Origin: DATARH01 sp963705325
GTDB lineage: Bacteria > Pseudomonadota > Alphaproteobacteria > ATCC43930 > CGMCC-115725
DNA: 64,000 bases
Assembly (NCBI GenBank): GCA_963705325.1
Contig: OY970069.1
Location: 5,518,001 to 5,582,000, forward strand
Direction of reading: 5' to 3'
The notes under the pieces were generated by a model, which saw only the letters and a list, made by a program, of their open reading frames with translations, was not told the DNA's origin and ran no database searches. The position numbers were made by a program, and so were the translations under genes. Positions 37,151 through 46,925 of this stretch are shown here, in pieces. Within the stretch, counting starts at the first letter, position 1. Each line of letters opens with the position of its first letter.

Positions 37151-38335
37151 TCACGAGGCGGCTTCGGTATCCCGCGCGATCATGGCGCGCAGAGTGGCGT
37201 GCAACGGTGCGCCGGGCCCAAGCCGGCGGTCAGCCTCCTCGTGGATCGCCCGAGCCAGTTCCGGCTGGCGGCCCAGCAGCTCGAAGAAGTCGACGATGTC
37301 GAGCGCCAGTAGCACGCAGGGCCGGGCCGCGGTGACAGTGGCGTTGCGCGGCGCGCCGGTGAGCAAAGCGAGCTCGCCGAAGAAATCGCCGGCGCCGAGA
37401 TGAAGCGGCTGCGGGCTCAGCTCGATCGCCACCTCGCCCTCGGCGACGAAGAACATGCAATCACCGGGCTCACCGCGACGCACGATGACCGCGTTGGCCG
37501 GATAGTCGCGGGCGCGCAGCAGCCGGGCGACCTCAGCGATCAAGGTGGCGCCGAGGTTATGAAAGAATGGCACCTTGGCAACGAGATCCCAGGTGCGTAG
37601 GAACTCACGCCGGCGCATCTCGTCGGCGTAGCCGGTGGCGAGAATACCGGCCCACAGGGCGAAGACCAGGATGCCGGAGACCATCACCACGCCGGCGAGC
37701 ATCCGCCCAGCGACGGTATGCGGCACCGCGTCGCCATAACCAGTTGTCGTCAAGGTGACGATCGCCCACCAAAGGCTGGCAGGGATCGAGCCGAAGAATT
37801 CGGGCTGCGCGTCACGCTCGAGCAGGTAGGCGAGGCTACCCGCGACCAGTAGTACGATAAAAACGCCGAGCAGCACCGATAGGAGCGCTTGCCGGGCATG
37901 GGTGATCACCCGCTGCAGGATGGTCAGGCCCGGAGAATAGCGCACCAGTTTGAACACCCAGACGAAACCAAACAGGCTCGCGTCGCGGCGGTCGAAGAGC
38001 GCGATCACGGCCGGCAGGACGCCGAGAAGGTCGACCAATCCACCGATCGAGAGAGCCCAAGCGAGGCGCACACGGAAAGCGCTGCGATGCTCTCCGCCCG
38101 GCACTTCGGGAGCGACATAGAACCGAAGCACATATCCGCCGACGAAAAACGCGGCGACCAGATAAAACGCGCCCCTGAGCAACGTGCCGTAAGCGGCGCG
38201 CAGCTCAGGTACGGTGAGTGCGAGCATCACCCCGACTCCCGCCACGACCATAGCGTGGTGAGCGCCACGCCACAGGCGCGCCGTCGCCTCAGCCGAACCC
38301 GGCTGCAGCAGACGATAGAGAAAAGCGCGGTCCAT
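37151..38335 (-). CDS. Cyclic nucleotide-gated potassium channel (MlotiK1-like)
   Basis: A 394-residue channel. Six hydrophobic segments (voltage-sensor-like S1-S4, pore S5-S6) precede selectivity filter TLTTTGYGDAVPHT, then a C-terminal cyclic-nucleotide-binding domain with GEPGDCMFFVAEGEVAIELSP, GDFFGELALLTGAPRNATVTA (the phosphate-binding cassette with the Arg that contacts cNMP). Bacterial relatives such as MlotiK1 gate K+ flux on cAMP binding. Start ATG 38335, MDRAFLYRLLQPG. It is divergent from the epimerase gene. Confidence 0.9.
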   Translation of the reverse strand: MDRAFLYRLLQPGSAEATARLWRGAHHAMVVAGVGVMLALTVPELRAAYGTLLRGAFYLVAAFFVGGYVLRFYVAPEVPGGEHRSAFRVRLAWALSIGGLVDLLGVLPAVIALFDRRDASLFGFVWVFKLVRYSPGLTILQRVITHARQALLSVLLGVFIVLLVAGSLAYLLERDAQPEFFGSIPASLWWAIVTLTTTGYGDAVPHTVAGRMLAGVVMVSGILVFALWAGILATGYADEMRRREFLRTWDLVAKVPFFHNLGATLIAEVARLLRARDYPANAVIVRRGEPGDCMFFVAEGEVAIELSPQPLHLGAGDFFGELALLTGAPRNATVTAARPCVLLALDIVDFFELLGRQPELARAIHEEADRRLGPGAPLHATLRAMIARDTEAAS

Positions 38336-38472
38336 CAGGGCATTGTAATCGCTGCGGCGAGGCCGCCCAGAATTTGTTCACCGCAGCCGCAAGGAGCCAT
38401 CGGCGCGGTGCCCGCGGTTTTCCGAGACGCACGAAGTTTGCTATAGGAGGACGCGATCTCAGGAATCCCCGC

Positions 38473-40428
38473 GTGATTTTGCTGCCAGGCAACCGCCGCG
38501 CCGCCCTCGCCTTTCTGCACGATGTCGCGATGGCCGCCCTGTCCTTCGCATTCTCCTTCTATCTGCGCATCGGCGGCGAGTTTCTCTCTTACGAGCCGCG
38601 TCTGACGTTCTTTTACGGCAGCGTGTTCACCGCGATCGCGGCGGCGGTGTTCCTATTGACTGGGCTTTACCGCGGCATCTGGCGCTACGCCTCGCTGCCT
38701 GATTTGTTCAACATCGCACGGGCAGCCACGCTGACCGTGCTGATTTTCCTCCCGGTCATGTTCCTCGTCACCCGGCTCGAGACCTACCCACGCTCGACCC
38801 TGTTCATCAACTGGCTGGTGCTGATCGCGCTGTTGGGCGGGCCGCGCCTTAGCTACCGGCTGTTCAAGGATCGTGGCCTCGACCACGTTCTCGAACAGCG
38901 GTCCGGACGGCAGATCGTGCCGGTGCTGCTAATCAGCGCGCGCGACGGCGCCGACACCTTTATTCGCGAGACCATGCGTGACCCCAACGCGGTTTACCGT
39001 GTCGTCGGCGTGCTCGCGGATACACACGCCCGGGTCGGCCGGCAGATCTATGGCGTGCGCGTTCTAGGTACGATTGACGAGCTCGAGTCGGTGGTGCGGA
39101 TGCTGGACCGGCGCGGCCGGCGACCGCAGAAGCTGATCGTCACCGCCCAAGGGCTCGACGGCGCGGCGATCCGCGACCTGCTCGACCGCGCCGATGCGCT
39201 GGCGATTCCGCTCGCGCGGCTGCCCCGTGTCACCGAATTGCGCGAGGGATTCGCCGAGACCGAGCGGATCGAGCCGATCGCGATCGAGGATTTGCTCGGC
39301 CGGCCGCAGGCGGTGCTCGACCGCGAGGCGATGGCGCGGCTGATCCGCGGCCGGCGCATCCTTGTCACCGGTGCGGGCGGCACGATCGGCTCCGAGCTGA
39401 CGCGCCAGCTCGCGGCCTACGAGCCGGCGCGGCTGATACTCTTCGATAACGGCGAATATTTGCTCTACACGATCGATACCGAGCTGCGTGAGCGGTTTCC
39501 CGGGCTGGCGGTGCGCCCGCTGCTTGGCGACGTGCGCGACCGCCGCCGGCTCGACGAGGTGCTCGCCGCCGAGCGGCCGGAGATCGTCTTCCACGCGGCG
39601 GCGTTGAAGCACGTGCCGATGGTCGAGCAGAACCCGGTCGAGGGGGTGCTGACCAACGTCGCCGGCAGCCGCAATGTCGCCGAGGCGGCGCGCGCACACG
39701 GAATCGAGCTCGTCGTCCAGATCTCCACCGACAAAGCCGTCAACCCGACGAGCGTGATGGGCGCCACCAAACGCATCGCCGAAGCCTTCTGCCAGGCGCT
39801 CGACCTCAACGAGGCCGCGCGCGGCCGGGGCACCAACGGCGGCATCCGCTTTGTTACCGTGCGCTTCGGAAATGTGCTGGGATCGACTGGATCGGTAGTG
39901 CCGTTGTTCACCCGCCAGCTTGCCGCCGGCGGGCCGCTAACCGTGACCGACCCCGAGGTCAGCCGGTTTTTCATGACGGTGCGCGAGGCGGTCGAGCTGG
40001 TGCTCGAAGCGTCGGCGACGGTCGGCCTTGCCGATGGCGGCGAGTCGCGCGGCAAGATCTTCGTGCTCGACATGGGTGAGCCGGTGAAGATCGTCGATCT
40101 GGCGCGGCAGATGATCCGCCTCGCCGGGCTCGTCCCCGATCGCGATATCGCGATCGAGTTCACCGGGTTGCGACCGGGCGAGAAACTGCACGAGGAGCTG
40201 TTCCACGACGGCGAGGCGGCGGTACCGACCGCGAACCCGGCGCTGCGCCTCGCCGCGCCGCGCACCGCCGATTACGCGGTGCTGGCGCGCTCGATCGACG
40301 AGCTCGAAGAGCAGGCTCGGGCCGGCAACGAGGCCCGCGTGCTCGACCTGTTGCGCCTGCTGGTGCCGGAATACCGGCGCGACGGCGCGCCATTACCGCA
40401 AAAGGCGCAGCCCAGTCGGGCGCGCTAA
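38473..40428 (+). CDS. CapD/WbpM-type membrane-anchored UDP-sugar 4,6-dehydratase/epimerase
   Basis: A 651-residue polysaccharide-biosynthesis enzyme. Four N-terminal helices (FLHDVAMAALSFAFSFYL to INWLVLIALLGG) anchor it, a nucleoside-binding CoA-like domain follows, then an SDR domain with GAGGTIGSELTRQLAAYEP, HAAALKHVPMVEQNPVE, STDKAVNPTSVMGATKRIAE (MxxxK form of the catalytic motif) and RFGNVLGSTGSV. It supplies UDP-sugars for surface glycan or O-antigen synthesis. GTG 38473 is chosen because upstream sequence lacks membrane character and includes a CAGGAATCC Shine-Dalgarno. Confidence 0.9.
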   Translation: MILLPGNRRAALAFLHDVAMAALSFAFSFYLRIGGEFLSYEPRLTFFYGSVFTAIAAAVFLLTGLYRGIWRYASLPDLFNIARAATLTVLIFLPVMFLVTRLETYPRSTLFINWLVLIALLGGPRLSYRLFKDRGLDHVLEQRSGRQIVPVLLISARDGADTFIRETMRDPNAVYRVVGVLADTHARVGRQIYGVRVLGTIDELESVVRMLDRRGRRPQKLIVTAQGLDGAAIRDLLDRADALAIPLARLPRVTELREGFAETERIEPIAIEDLLGRPQAVLDREAMARLIRGRRILVTGAGGTIGSELTRQLAAYEPARLILFDNGEYLLYTIDTELRERFPGLAVRPLLGDVRDRRRLDEVLAAERPEIVFHAAALKHVPMVEQNPVEGVLTNVAGSRNVAEAARAHGIELVVQISTDKAVNPTSVMGATKRIAEAFCQALDLNEAARGRGTNGGIRFVTVRFGNVLGSTGSVVPLFTRQLAAGGPLTVTDPEVSRFFMTVREAVELVLEASATVGLADGGESRGKIFVLDMGEPVKIVDLARQMIRLAGLVPDRDIAIEFTGLRPGEKLHEELFHDGEAAVPTANPALRLAAPRTADYAVLARSIDELEEQARAGNEARVLDLLRLLVPEYRRDGAPLPQKAQPSRAR

Positions 40429-40784
40429 AGCTGCCGCTTGGCGAGCTGGCAGAGGTAGACCCGACCGATCACGTCGAGTTCAAGGGTTGCGCGGTCCAGC
40501 CGATAGGGGTTGTGCGCAACCTCCCATGCGATCTCGGAGGGGGTGACGCGCACGGGCACGTCGCGGTCGCGGAACAGGATCGTGTCGCCGATCCCCGAGG
40601 AACTGACCAGGCGCTGTCTTAGCAGATCGAACACCAGGGTCGCGCCGACGCTCGGGTCCTCGCGATCGCGGCAGGTGATCGTCGTTAAGCCATCGGCCGC
40701 GACGATCCGGCACGACAAGGCCAGCAGCACACCGGCGAGGAGCGCAGCGGCACGCCGCAACGACAGCCGCCTAGCCCAGCTCAC
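40425..40784 (-). CDS. Small exported hypothetical protein
   Basis: A 119-residue protein with a signal peptide (RRLSLRRAAALLAGVLLALSCRIVAADG) and mature region with paired cysteines (TITCRDRE and VYLCQLAK). The start overlaps the stop of the luciferase-like gene by 14 bases and its own stop overlaps the epimerase stop. No family recognised. Confidence 0.6.
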   Translation of the reverse strand: MSWARRLSLRRAAALLAGVLLALSCRIVAADGLTTITCRDREDPSVGATLVFDLLRQRLVSSSGIGDTILFRDRDVPVRVTPSEIAWEVAHNPYRLDRATLELDVIGRVYLCQLAKRQL

Positions 40785-41943
40785 TCAGGCGCGGCAGCAC
40801 TTCTTTCGAGAACAGTGTCAAATTGTCGACCGTGTCCTCGTGGCTGATATGGCCGCCCTGGCCCATCATCAACAGGTGGCCGAACCCGCCGACATGATCG
40901 TAGAACGATTTGAGCTGATCCCACACGTCGTCGGGGGTGCCGGCGAAGACGAGACCGGCGCCGATCGCGTCCTCGACCCCGACCGTGCGCGGGTTGATCG
41001 GTTTGCCGTCGCGGGTTTGCAGGCGGGTGGCGCGCGCGGTGGTGGCGCTGCCCTTGATCGCCTGCGCCGCCATCGCCGGCGGGACGTAGCCGGGCGGGTT
41101 GGCGAATTGGGGCGAGACAACCCCGGAAGTGCGGCTGTAATCGAGGATCTGGTCGGCGCGGCGCCAACCCTCCTCGCGCGTGCGACCGACCCCGATTAGC
41201 GCCATGTAGGCGAGGTGGTGCGGTGTCATCTCGCGACCGCATTGAGCGGCCGTCTCGCGATAGGCGTTGAAAATTCCCGGGGTCGCTGCCCACCCGGTGT
41301 TGAGCGTGCCGATGGTGATACCGCGGGCAGCGGCTTCGCGCGCGCTGCCCTGACTGCCGACCGGCATCCACACCGGCGGGTGCGGCTGCTGGTACGGCCG
41401 CGGCCAGATGTTGACACTGCGGTACTGGAAATGCGTGCCCTCCCACGAGAACGGGCCGTCATGCGAGGTCATCGCCTTGAGGATCAGGTCATGCGCCTCC
41501 CAGAACCGCTCCATCAGATCGGCTGGATTGCTATTGGCCGGCGAAATCTCGAACGGCACTCCCTTGACGAAGCCCATCTCGATGCGGCCGCGCGAGATCA
41601 CGTCGAGCATCGAATATTCCTCGGCGACGCGGAGCGGGTTTTCGCGGTTGGCGATTGGCATGCCGAGCGCCAAGAGCCGCACCTTCTTGGTCTCGCGCGC
41701 CAGGATCGCCATCGGGATCGTGCACACCGAGTCGGCGCAGGTCGCCGTGGCGTGGTGCTCGTTGGTCATGATGTTAATGCCAAGCTCGTCGCACAGCGCC
41801 CACTCGTCGAGGTAGCGGTGGTAGAGGTCGGCGCCGATCTTCGGGTCGTAGAGCCGCGATGGGATGATCACCCGGTACGACTCATTGAGTTGCGCCCAGG
41901 CCGGGTGATAGGCCATCTCGCTGAAATGCCAGGTGTGCATCAT
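40771..41943 (-). CDS. LLM-class flavin-dependent monooxygenase/oxidoreductase
   Basis: A 390-residue bacterial luciferase-like TIM-barrel oxidoreductase. Seen: WALCDELGINIMTNEHHATATCADSV (substrate and FMN region), RLLALGMPIANRENPLRVAEEYSMLDVISRGRIEMGFVKG and WPRPYQQPHPPVWMPVG. It oxidises a small organic substrate with reduced flavin. Start ATG 41943 overlaps the TGA of the alpha/beta hydrolase gene (ATGA), so the two are translationally coupled. Confidence 0.87.
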   Translation of the reverse strand: MMHTWHFSEMAYHPAWAQLNESYRVIIPSRLYDPKIGADLYHRYLDEWALCDELGINIMTNEHHATATCADSVCTIPMAILARETKKVRLLALGMPIANRENPLRVAEEYSMLDVISRGRIEMGFVKGVPFEISPANSNPADLMERFWEAHDLILKAMTSHDGPFSWEGTHFQYRSVNIWPRPYQQPHPPVWMPVGSQGSAREAAARGITIGTLNTGWAATPGIFNAYRETAAQCGREMTPHHLAYMALIGVGRTREEGWRRADQILDYSRTSGVVSPQFANPPGYVPPAMAAQAIKGSATTARATRLQTRDGKPINPRTVGVEDAIGAGLVFAGTPDDVWDQLKSFYDHVGGFGHLLMMGQGGHISHEDTVDNLTLFSKEVLPRLSELG

Positions 41944-42713
41944 CGCGTTATCTCCTGCCCAAAGCCCTCGATCGCCGCGGCTACCGCCTCCGGCTGTTCG
42001 ACCTGGGGATAGTGTCCAGCATTGGCGATCGGGACGAAGCGCGCATTCTGCAGCCGCTGGGTCAGGTGGGCACCGTAAGAAGGCGCGACGATACGGTCCC
42101 GCTCGCCCCAAATGACGAGCGCGGGCACCTTGATGCGGTGAAGCCAGTGGCGCAGGCTCGGGTTGTGCATGAAGGGGCGCCAGCCGTAGAGCACCGCCGC
42201 CTCGCGGTCGCGCGCGACCTCCTCGACCTCCGCGTCGCCCATCGCGTCGTAATCGGGCGCCTTTGCCGGGTCGGCAAAGGTGCGGCGCACCACCTCGTCC
42301 GCCGACAAGGCGTAGATGTCGGCGATCTCGACATCGTCGCGGCCGCCGAACTTGAGCCCGAGCGTATCGACCAACACCAGCCCGCTGAGACGCGCGCCCG
42401 AGCGCACCGCAAGCTCCATCGCCACCCAGCCGCCGAACGACGCGCCGACGAGCAGAACGTCGTCCAGCGCGAGGCGGTCGATGAGGTCGAGATAGAGGTA
42501 GGCTATGTCGCCGACAGTGCGCATCCATGGCGGCCGCGCCGTGTTGCCGAAGCCGGGATGGCGCGGGGCGATGACGCGGAATTGCCCCGCCAGACGATCC
42601 AGGAACGAATGGTGCTGCGCGAAGTAATCGAGGCCGTGCAGGAACAGCAGCGGCGGACCGCGCCCGGCGATATGCGCTTCGAGCGAGATTTCGCCGATAT
42701 CGATGCGTTCCAT
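41940..42713 (-). CDS. Alpha/beta hydrolase
   Basis: A 257-residue alpha/beta-fold hydrolase. Oxyanion motif FLHGLDY, nucleophile elbow GASFGGWVAM (serine), late acid in WGERDRIVAP and catalytic His in NAGHYPQVEQP. It cleaves an ester or carbon-carbon bond; the coupled LLM monooxygenase suggests the pair oxidise and then cleave a common substrate. Start ATG 42713; upstream open frame to 42839 is not family-like. Confidence 0.87.
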   Translation of the reverse strand: MERIDIGEISLEAHIAGRGPPLLFLHGLDYFAQHHSFLDRLAGQFRVIAPRHPGFGNTARPPWMRTVGDIAYLYLDLIDRLALDDVLLVGASFGGWVAMELAVRSGARLSGLVLVDTLGLKFGGRDDVEIADIYALSADEVVRRTFADPAKAPDYDAMGDAEVEEVARDREAAVLYGWRPFMHNPSLRHWLHRIKVPALVIWGERDRIVAPSYGAHLTQRLQNARFVPIANAGHYPQVEQPEAVAAAIEGFGQEITR

Positions 42714-42750
42714 CCCTCGCCTCTTCTCGACCGGCTCGAATAAGTGAACA

Positions 42751-43182
42751 ATGCAGCTTGAGATTAGGGAGATATCGCGCGATGGGCCAGTTGGGATTCT
42801 CGCAGGGGCCGCGATGAGCGCCGCGGCTGCGCTGTTCATCCTTACTGCGGTGACTGCGCCGGCGACGGCGCTGAAGTGCCCGACGGTTCCCGGTCAAACC
42901 CTAGTTTATATCGACATTTACGACGGACCGCCGGAGCAGCAGGCCGATCTGGCGCCCGACCGGACCATCAAGCCGTCGGCGGGAACCGTGTCCAATCTCT
43001 GGGAGGTCACTGCCGGCACCGACGGGCTTTTCGTCAAATGCGGCTATGGCAAAGTCCTTGTCGGCCCGTATAGCCATGTCGAGATGATCCGGCTGCCGGA
43101 CACGGTGAAAAACTGCCGCGCCGATTTCAAGACGGGCGCGAAGCCGAACGATCTAATTTTGACGAAGTTCGCCTGCAAGTGA
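42751..43182 (+). CDS. Exported protein, STY0301-like
   Basis: Up to 143 residues; ATG 42814 (MSAAAALFILTAV) gives a normal signal peptide and is the more likely start. The mature part begins LKCPTVPGQTLVYIDIYDGPPEQQADLAPD and has three further cysteines (KCGYG, NCRAD, FACK). This wording resembles the STY0301 family of uncharacterised secreted proteins, an identification that is tentative. Divergent from the hydrolase gene. Confidence 0.6.
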   Translation: MQLEIREISRDGPVGILAGAAMSAAAALFILTAVTAPATALKCPTVPGQTLVYIDIYDGPPEQQADLAPDRTIKPSAGTVSNLWEVTAGTDGLFVKCGYGKVLVGPYSHVEMIRLPDTVKNCRADFKTGAKPNDLILTKFACK

Positions 43183-43211
43183 CGCGCAGCTGAGAGGACG
43201 GAGTAGAGGCG

Positions 43212-45546
43212 ATGGGCGAATTCGGTATCGGCCAGCCGGTCAAGCGCTTCGAGGACAAGCGCTTGCTAAGCGGCTTCGGCCGCTTTCAGAACGACAACAA
43301 CCTGCTCGGCCAGGCCCATGCCTACGTGCTGCGCTCGCCGCACGCGCACGCCCGCATCGACCGGCTCGACTTCGCCGCGGCCAAGGCGGCACCGGGGGTG
43401 CGGCTGATCCTGACCGGCGACGATCTGGTGGAAGCAAAGCTCGGCGCGATGGGGGTGCCGTTCCAGCGCAAGCGGCCGGACGGCTCGCCGATGTTCGCGC
43501 GCGCCCATCTCGGGCTCGCGCAAGGGACGGTACGCTATGTCGGCGAGCCGGTCGCGCTGGTCGTCGCCGAGACCTTGGCGCAGGCAAAGGATGCCGCCGA
43601 ACTGATCGAGATCGACTACGAGACGCTGCCCTCGGTCACCGACACGGCCGAGGCCGCCGAGGGCAAGATCGCGGTGTGGCCCGAATGCCCCGACAACATC
43701 TCCAATCTGTTCGAGGCCGGCAACAAGGCGGCGACCGACGCCGCCTTCGCCAACGCCGCGCACGTGGTCAAACGGCAGTACGTCATCAGCCGAGTCTACG
43801 CGCATTTCATGGAGCCGCGCGGCGCGATCGGCGTTTGGGACCCGGGCGAGGACCGCTTTACCCTATACGCCGACGTGCAGTATCCGCACCGGGTGCGGCA
43901 GGCGCTGGCGACGCGCATCTTCAAAGTCCCCGAGAGCAAGATCAGGGTCATCGCGGGCGATGTCGGCGGCGGGTTCGGCACCAAGGGATGGCAATATCCG
44001 GAGCACCGGCTGGTGCTGCTGGCGGCGAAGAAATTGCGCCGGCCGGTGAAATGGACCTGCGAGCGCAGCGAAGGCGATCCAGGCCGACGAGCACGCCCGC
44101 GACAATGTCAGCGACGCGGAGCTGGCGCTCGACAAGGACGGCAAATTTCTCGGCCTGCGGGTTAGGACGCTGCGCCAATGTCGGCGCCTACATCTCGTCC
44201 GAGCGCAATCTGCTGGCGACGTTCGGCAATGTCGGCACGCTGGTCGGCACCTACGACATCCCGGCGGCCTATGTCGGGGTCTATGCGGTGATGGCCAACA
44301 CCAACGGCACCGCGCCCTATCGCGGCGCCGGGCGGCCGGAGGCGACCTATGTCATCGAGCGGCTGATCGACGACGCGGCGCGCGAATTGGGCTACGACCG
44401 GGTCGAGTTGCGCCGCCAAGAACCTGATCCCGCCGGAAAGGCTGCCGTTCAAGACCGCGCTCGGCCTCAATTACGATTGCGGCGACTTCCCGGCCAATCA
44501 GGAAACAGGCGCTGGAGGTGGCCGACTGGGCCGGGTTCGCAAAGCGCCGCGATGAGGCGCAAGCGCGCGGCAGATTGCGCGGCATCGGCATCGCCAACCC
44601 GATCGAGAAGGCCGCCGGGCCGGGCCAGGAATTCGCCGAAATCCGCTTTCACCCGAGCGGCAACGCGACTCTCTTGATGGGCAGCAAAAATCAGGGTCAG
44701 GGCCACGAGACCACGTTCAAGCAGGTGCTCAACGAGAAGCTCGGGCTCGACCCCAACGAGGTGCAATACATCGACGGCGACACCGACCGCGTCGCCTTCG
44801 GCATCGGCACCAACGGCTCGCGCTCGACGGTGATCGGCGGCTCGGCGCTATGGATGGCGGCCGACAAGGTCATCGCCAAGGGCAAGCGCATCGCCGCTCA
44901 CCTGCTCGAAGCGGCCGAGGCCGACATCGAGTTCACGTGACGGACAACTTCGCGGTCGCCGGCACCGACCGGCGGCTGTCGATCACCGACGTGGCGAGAG
45001 CCTCGTTCCAGCGCCGGGAGGCTTGCCGCCGGGCCTCGAAGGCGGGCTGTTCGAGACCGGCACCTTTGCCCCCGACGACAACACCTACCCCAACGGCTGC
45101 CATGTCTGCGAGGTCGAGATCGACCCCGATACCGGTGCGCTCGAGATCGTCCGCTACGTCGTCGTCGACGATGTCGGCACGGTGGTGAACCCGATCGGCC
45201 TCAAGGGCCAGATCCACGGCGGCGTCGCGCAGGGGCTGGGCCAGGCACTGATGGAACAGGTCGTCTACGACCGCGAGTTCGGGCCAGAACCTCACCGGCA
45301 GCTTCATGGACTACGCGATGCCGCGCGCCGACGCGATGCCGTACATGGAAATCACCTCGAACCCGGTGCCGACCAAGCGCAACCCGCTGGGCGCCAAGGG
45401 CGCGGGCGAAGCCGGCACGGTCGGCGCGCTGCCGGCGATCGTCAACGCGGTGATCGACGCGCTGGCGCCGCTCGGCGTCAAGAGCCTCGACATGCCGGCG
45501 ACGCCAGCGCCGCATCTGGCAGGCGATGCGCGACGCGCGGCAGTAA
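43212..45546 (+). pseudogene. Molybdenum hydroxylase large subunit (form II CoxL-like xanthine dehydrogenase family), ~8 frame breaks
   Basis: Encodes a protein of about 775 residues of the aldehyde oxidase/xanthine dehydrogenase family. N-terminus GIGQPVKRFEDKRLLSG, then LRSPHAHARI, YVGEPVALVVAET, VGGGFGTKGWQYPEH, APYRGAGRPEA (form II AYRGAGR-type loop), GSKNQGQGHET and catalytic-Glu motif GAKGAGEAGTVG are all present but in changing frames. Breaks are near 44073, 44172, 44416, 44507, 44938, 45015, 45277 and 45510. No FeS or FAD subunit gene is adjacent. Conservation between breaks is complete, so the breaks may be assembly errors, with decay the alternative. Confidence 0.85.
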
Positions 45547-45662
45547 GCCGGGAAACTCGCCGACGGACATAGCGGGCTGCAATTGCAGCATAGGCAAATC
45601 CGGACGGCAGGGTTTAGAGTTCTGGCCAGCCGTCCGAAGGCGCGACCTCGAAGGGAACGACC

Positions 45663-46802
45663 ATGCAGTACAAGCGCATCTCCGCCGATTGCCACCTCGA
45701 CATGCCGTGCATGCCGCCGGAGCTGTTCGTCGAGAACGCCTCGCGCGCGCTGAAGGAGAAGATGCCGCATGTCGTGGATGGGCCGGACGGGCCGCATTGG
45801 GTCGCCAGCAACGGCGCCGATTTCGGTCTCGTCAACGGCGTCGGCCCAGGCGGCGCGAAGTATGTCCCCGGACAGAACCATCGGGTCGACAAGATGAACG
45901 AGGTCGGCCTCTATAGCGACGCCAAGAAGGGCAAGTACCGCGCCCGCGACCCGCATCTGCGTTTAAAGGACATGGAGATGGACGGGGTCGACGCCGAGAT
46001 CATCTTCGGCGTGCTCGGCTCAGCGTCCAAGCTCGACGACAAGGAAGCCAGCAACGAATTGCTGCGCATCTACAACGACTGGCTCAAGGAGTTCTGCAGC
46101 CACTATCCCGACCGCCAGCTCGGTCTTGCCTGCCTGCCGTACGGCGACATCGACGAGGCGGTGAAGGAGATCCACCGCGTCGCCAGGATGGGCCATCGCG
46201 GCCTCGAGCTGTCGTGCTCGTGGGACATGGTGCCGATGTGGCACCCGGATTGGGAGAAGCTGTGGAAGGCGGTCGCCGAGGTTGATCTGCCGCTGCATTT
46301 CCACACCTTCCCGACCACCGACGGCCGCGCCCGTCAAGGAGTTGACGGGCAGACCCGCCGCGCGGCGATGTTCACTGGCGTGTCGGCCTTCCAGATGGGC
46401 CTCATCAACATCATCGCGGCGATGATCGGCGCCGGTGTGTTCGACCGCTACCCGACCTTGCGGATCGGCTTTGGCGAGAGCGGCGCCGGCTGGCTCGCCT
46501 ATGCGCTCGACCGGATGGATTTCGAGTTCGAGGACCGCTTTCGCGATCTGATGAAGCTGAAGCCCAGCGAATACTGGCGCCGCAACTGCAAGTGCACGTT
46601 CCAGTTCGACCGCATCGGCGCCAAGCTGATCGACGATATCGGCCTGGAGACGATGATGTGGGGTTCCGACTACCCGCACACCGATGGCGTCTGGCCGGAA
46701 TCGGACAAATTCATCCAGGAGCAGTTCGCCGAACTGACCCCAGACCAGATCCACAAGATCACCTGCGAGAACGCGGCGAAGTTCTACCGGTTTACCAATT
46801 AG
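45663..46802 (+). CDS. Amidohydrolase (ACMSD/amidohydrolase_2 family)
   Basis: A 379-residue TIM-barrel metal hydrolase or decarboxylase. Metal motif near the start ISADCHLDMP (DxH), HFHTFPTTDG, RIGFGESGAGWLAYALDRMD and active-site WGSDYPHTDGVWPES are characteristic of this large family, which includes aromatic-acid decarboxylases. GGGAACGACC precedes the ATG. Substrate unknown; often found in gene neighbourhoods of xenobiotic and aromatic catabolism. Ends with a strong terminator. Confidence 0.85.
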   Translation: MQYKRISADCHLDMPCMPPELFVENASRALKEKMPHVVDGPDGPHWVASNGADFGLVNGVGPGGAKYVPGQNHRVDKMNEVGLYSDAKKGKYRARDPHLRLKDMEMDGVDAEIIFGVLGSASKLDDKEASNELLRIYNDWLKEFCSHYPDRQLGLACLPYGDIDEAVKEIHRVARMGHRGLELSCSWDMVPMWHPDWEKLWKAVAEVDLPLHFHTFPTTDGRARQGVDGQTRRAAMFTGVSAFQMGLINIIAAMIGAGVFDRYPTLRIGFGESGAGWLAYALDRMDFEFEDRFRDLMKLKPSEYWRRNCKCTFQFDRIGAKLIDDIGLETMMWGSDYPHTDGVWPESDKFIQEQFAELTPDQIHKITCENAAKFYRFTN

Positions 46803-46823
46803 AGCGTAACGGCTGACAAGGAA

Positions 46824-46854
46824 CCCCGCAGCCCGGCCCGGCTGCGGGGTTTTC
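46824..46854 (+). terminator. Rho-independent terminator after the amidohydrolase gene
   Basis: 10-bp perfect stem CCCCGCAGCC / GGCTGCGGGG with a 6-base loop and TTTTCTGTT tail. Confidence 0.9.
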
Positions 46855-46925
46855 TGTTGCCCTCGCGAAGACGTGATGCCGATTGGCGGTAAAGAGACGG
46901 TATCGTAGCGTTTCCCAGTTCCGGA

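Noticed and set aside
40771..42897. 708-codon frame covering the LLM gene and beyond
   Set aside because: The upstream part is a shadow of the alpha/beta hydrolase; the LLM start is at 41943.
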